In this document: positions 4,982 to 6,295 of the stretch, piece by piece | How the letters are laid out: every line of letters begins with the position of its first letter | How positions within the stretch are numbered: position 1 is the first letter of the stretch | Assembly (NCBI GenBank): GCA_038230775.1 | Contig: JBBRMQ010000246.1 | Location: 1 to 6,295 of the forward strand | Source: JBBRMQ01 sp038230775 | GTDB taxonomy: Bacteria > Acidobacteriota > Thermoanaerobaculia > Gp7-AA8 | DNA: 6,295 nucleotides | Direction of reading: 5' to 3' | Program-made: the position numbers and the translations under genes | The notes under the pieces: generated by a model | What the model was told of the DNA's origin: nothing | Seen by the model: the letters and a program-made list of their open reading frames with translations, nothing else | Databases searched by the model: none

Positions 4982-5615
4982 CGATCCGCTCGCCGATCTC
5001 GCGATACTTGCCGGCGAAGTGATGTCCGCCCGGTTCGCGCACGATGGTGAACGCCGCCGGATCGAGAGAGGGGCAGAGCGAATCCGCTTCCTTCTCGCCG
5101 TAGACGCATATCACGGGCATCCCGCGCAGCTTCTGCAGCTCCGGCAACACCTCGACCTGCGGCTCGTGGCTGAACCAGTGTTGAATCGTCCACGGCGGGT
5201 TGTACTTGAAGTCGATGAGTGACTCGAGGCCGAGGAGCGCGACGAGCGTCGTCGACCGCCGGAGGTCCTGGGGAAGGCGCGAGAGCATGAACGGCAGCGC
5301 GTCGGCACCGCGCGAGTAGCCGATGAGGATCACGTTCCGCTTGTTCCAGCGGGTCTGATAGAAGCGAATCACCTGCTCCAGCGATTGCGCGCTTTCTTCC
5401 GGCGTCCGGCGCTTGCGGTAGTAGTCCGACGCGAGGAATCCAACGACCGGAATCCCGCTGGCCCGCAGCGGCTTCGCCACTTCTTCGTCCACTCGCCGCC
5501 AGCCGCCGTCGCCGGTGAGCATCACCGCGAAGCGATCGCTCTCCGGAGCCGTAGCCGGCAGTTCCTTGATCGGAAACCCGGAGAGCGAGACAGCAAAGAG
5601 CAGAGCGGCGATCAC
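4956..5615 (-). CDS. VirJ/AcvB-like serine hydrolase, second copy
   Basis: This is a 219-residue alpha/beta hydrolase of the VirJ (AcvB C-terminal domain) family. A short hydrophobic N-terminus (IAALLFAVSLSG) suggests export to the periplasm, although it lacks basic residues. Motifs are TGDGGW (34-39), RKRRTPEES, the nucleophile elbow GYSRGAD with S101, GEKEADSLCP with acidic residues that may complete the triad, and GGHHF with H198/H199. C170 and C181 have exact counterparts in the neighbouring copy and could form a disulfide. Agrobacterium AcvB hydrolyses lysyl-phosphatidylglycerol; a similar role here is inference. The GTG start overlaps the stop of the upstream copy (GTGA), and no ribosome binding site is seen, so reinitiation is likely. 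Longer in-frame sequence upstream is only the other copy read out of frame. The 3' end overlaps the opposing lipoprotein gene. Confidence 0.88.
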   Translation of the reverse strand: MIAALLFAVSLSGFPIKELPATAPESDRFAVMLTGDGGWRRVDEEVAKPLRASGIPVVGFLASDYYRKRRTPEESAQSLEQVIRFYQTRWNKRNVILIGYSRGADALPFMLSRLPQDLRRSTTLVALLGLESLIDFKYNPPWTIQHWFSHEPQVEVLPELQKLRGMPVICVYGEKEADSLCPSLDPAAFTIVREPGGHHFAGKYREIGERIVTEANRSR

Positions 5616-6262
5616 TTCATGTGCTCGAGGATGATCGTCGCCAGTCTTTTGTAGCCGCCGTCGAAGTGATGCGCGCCCTTGAGCATGACCTTGTCGATGT
5701 TCGCGCCGCCGAGCGCCGGACAGAGCGAGTCCTTGTCGTCTTCTCCCCACAAGCAGAGGATGTGTTCCTCGCGGAGTCTTGCAATCTCGGGCGCCACGGC
5801 CACTCCCGCATCGGAGTTGTGCAACCAGTCGGCCATGTGAAACTCGAACTGAACCCTGGGGCTCGGTCCGAGAAGCGCGATGAGCCGGATACGCGCCCGG
5901 GTCTCGACCGGCAGACGGCTGATCATGGCGGGCAGAACATCGGCGCCTCGCGAGTATCCGACGAAGACCACCCGGCTTTTTTTCCACGTCGCGAGATACG
6001 TCTGCACGATCGACTGCAGATCATGCGACGCCGACTCCGGCGTCCGCTTGGTCCAGAAGTACTGCAGAGCGTTCAGGCCGATGACGGGTGCGCCGTTCGC
6101 GGCGAGCACCTTCGAGACCGACTTGTCGATCGCGGCCCAGCCGCCATCGCCCGATACAAACATGACGAGCGTGTCGCCGCCCGGTTTCGTGGCGGGGACT
6201 TCGACGATAGGAAACTTGAGAGCAACGGCCAGGAGGAGCAAATGCATGCGGCGGAAGAACAC
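5612..6262 (-). CDS. VirJ/AcvB-like serine hydrolase, first copy
   Basis: This is a 216-residue paralogue of the gene downstream and the first of the leftward pair. The signal-like N-terminus is FFRR followed by LLLLAVAL. The core motifs are SGDGGW (37-42), WTKRTPES, GYSRGAD (nucleophile S104), FEFHMADWL, GEDDKDSLCP and GAHHFDG (H198/H199), plus the cysteine pair C170/C181. It keeps the canonical VirJ form more closely than the second copy, for example FEFHMADWL. The product is probably periplasmic and may act on a lipid head group, as proposed for AcvB. The start is ambiguous: GTG 6262 gives the arginine-bearing N-region chosen here, while ATG 6247 gives a 211-residue form. Neither has a ribosome binding site. 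A palindromic repeat fragment lies just upstream at the window edge, so the operon promoter is probably within or beyond it. Confidence 0.9.
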   Translation of the reverse strand: MFFRRMHLLLLAVALKFPIVEVPATKPGGDTLVMFVSGDGGWAAIDKSVSKVLAANGAPVIGLNALQYFWTKRTPESASHDLQSIVQTYLATWKKSRVVFVGYSRGADVLPAMISRLPVETRARIRLIALLGPSPRVQFEFHMADWLHNSDAGVAVAPEIARLREEHILCLWGEDDKDSLCPALGGANIDKVMLKGAHHFDGGYKRLATIILEHMK

Positions 6263-6275
6263 CGGCCGGCCTGGC

Positions 6276-6295
6276 TGTCATCCCTCGCTACGCTC
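6276..6295. repeat. Edge fragment of a palindromic dispersed repeat
   Basis: The window ends in TGTCATCCCTCGCTACGCTC. This resembles the left half of a common intergenic palindrome in which TGTCATCCC would be followed by a short core and then GGGATGACA. The right half lies beyond the edge, so the fold cannot be verified. The identification rests on memory of such elements in soil bacterial genomes. Confidence 0.45.

Noticed and set aside
5616..5987. N-terminal extension of the second VirJ-like gene to a start near 5987
   Set aside because: The extra 124 residues are the first VirJ-like gene read out of frame and have no family features. The GTG at 5615 gives a signal-like N-terminus that aligns with the paralogue.

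Overview
The window is GC-rich DNA with tightly packed genes. It carries two palindromic intergenic repeats, two lipoproteins, a stand-alone SWIB-domain protein, GluQ-RS and a pair of VirJ-type hydrolases. Together these suggest a Gram-negative soil bacterium, perhaps from the Acidobacteriota or a neighbouring phylum. The assignment rests on gene content and repeat style only and is weak. I see no rRNA, tRNA, CRISPR array, phage gene, transposase or attachment site.

Left part (1-2608). A truncated gene, possibly a cupin, runs leftwards off the edge. Back to back with it is a rightward three-gene unit: an isopenicillin-N-synthase-like Fe(II)/2-oxoglutarate oxygenase, a kynureninase-like PLP enzyme (class V aminotransferase fold) and a 67-residue membrane protein. 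Both junctions overlap by four bases (ATGA and GTGA), so the three are very probably one translationally coupled operon. Fewer than 50 bp separate the divergent starts, and overlapping -10-like hexamers on the two strands suggest one bidirectional promoter. The substrate of the oxygenase/PLP pair cannot be read from the sequence. Changes at kynureninase active-site positions argue against ordinary tryptophan catabolism. This pair is the best candidate for an undescribed small pathway here.

Middle part (2609-4528). A DUF4142-type lipoprotein gene appears to be transcribed from an extended -10 promoter that leaves almost no leader. A 75-bp palindromic repeat follows. Then come gluQ (glutamyl-Q tRNA(Asp) synthetase, which modifies queuosine in tRNA-Asp) and a 96-residue SWIB/MDM2-domain protein. 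The SWIB gene has a strong ribosome binding site and may have its own promoter inside the end of gluQ. A 12-bp-stem hairpin follows it.

Right part (4529-6295). An NTF2-like (SnoaL/DUF4440 type) lipoprotein gene runs rightwards and overlaps tail to tail, by 26 bp, with a leftward operon of two paralogous VirJ/AcvB-like serine hydrolases. Those two genes also overlap by four bases (GTGA) and look like an in-place tandem duplication for periplasmic hydrolases. The last 20 bases look like one half of another palindromic repeat cut by the window edge.
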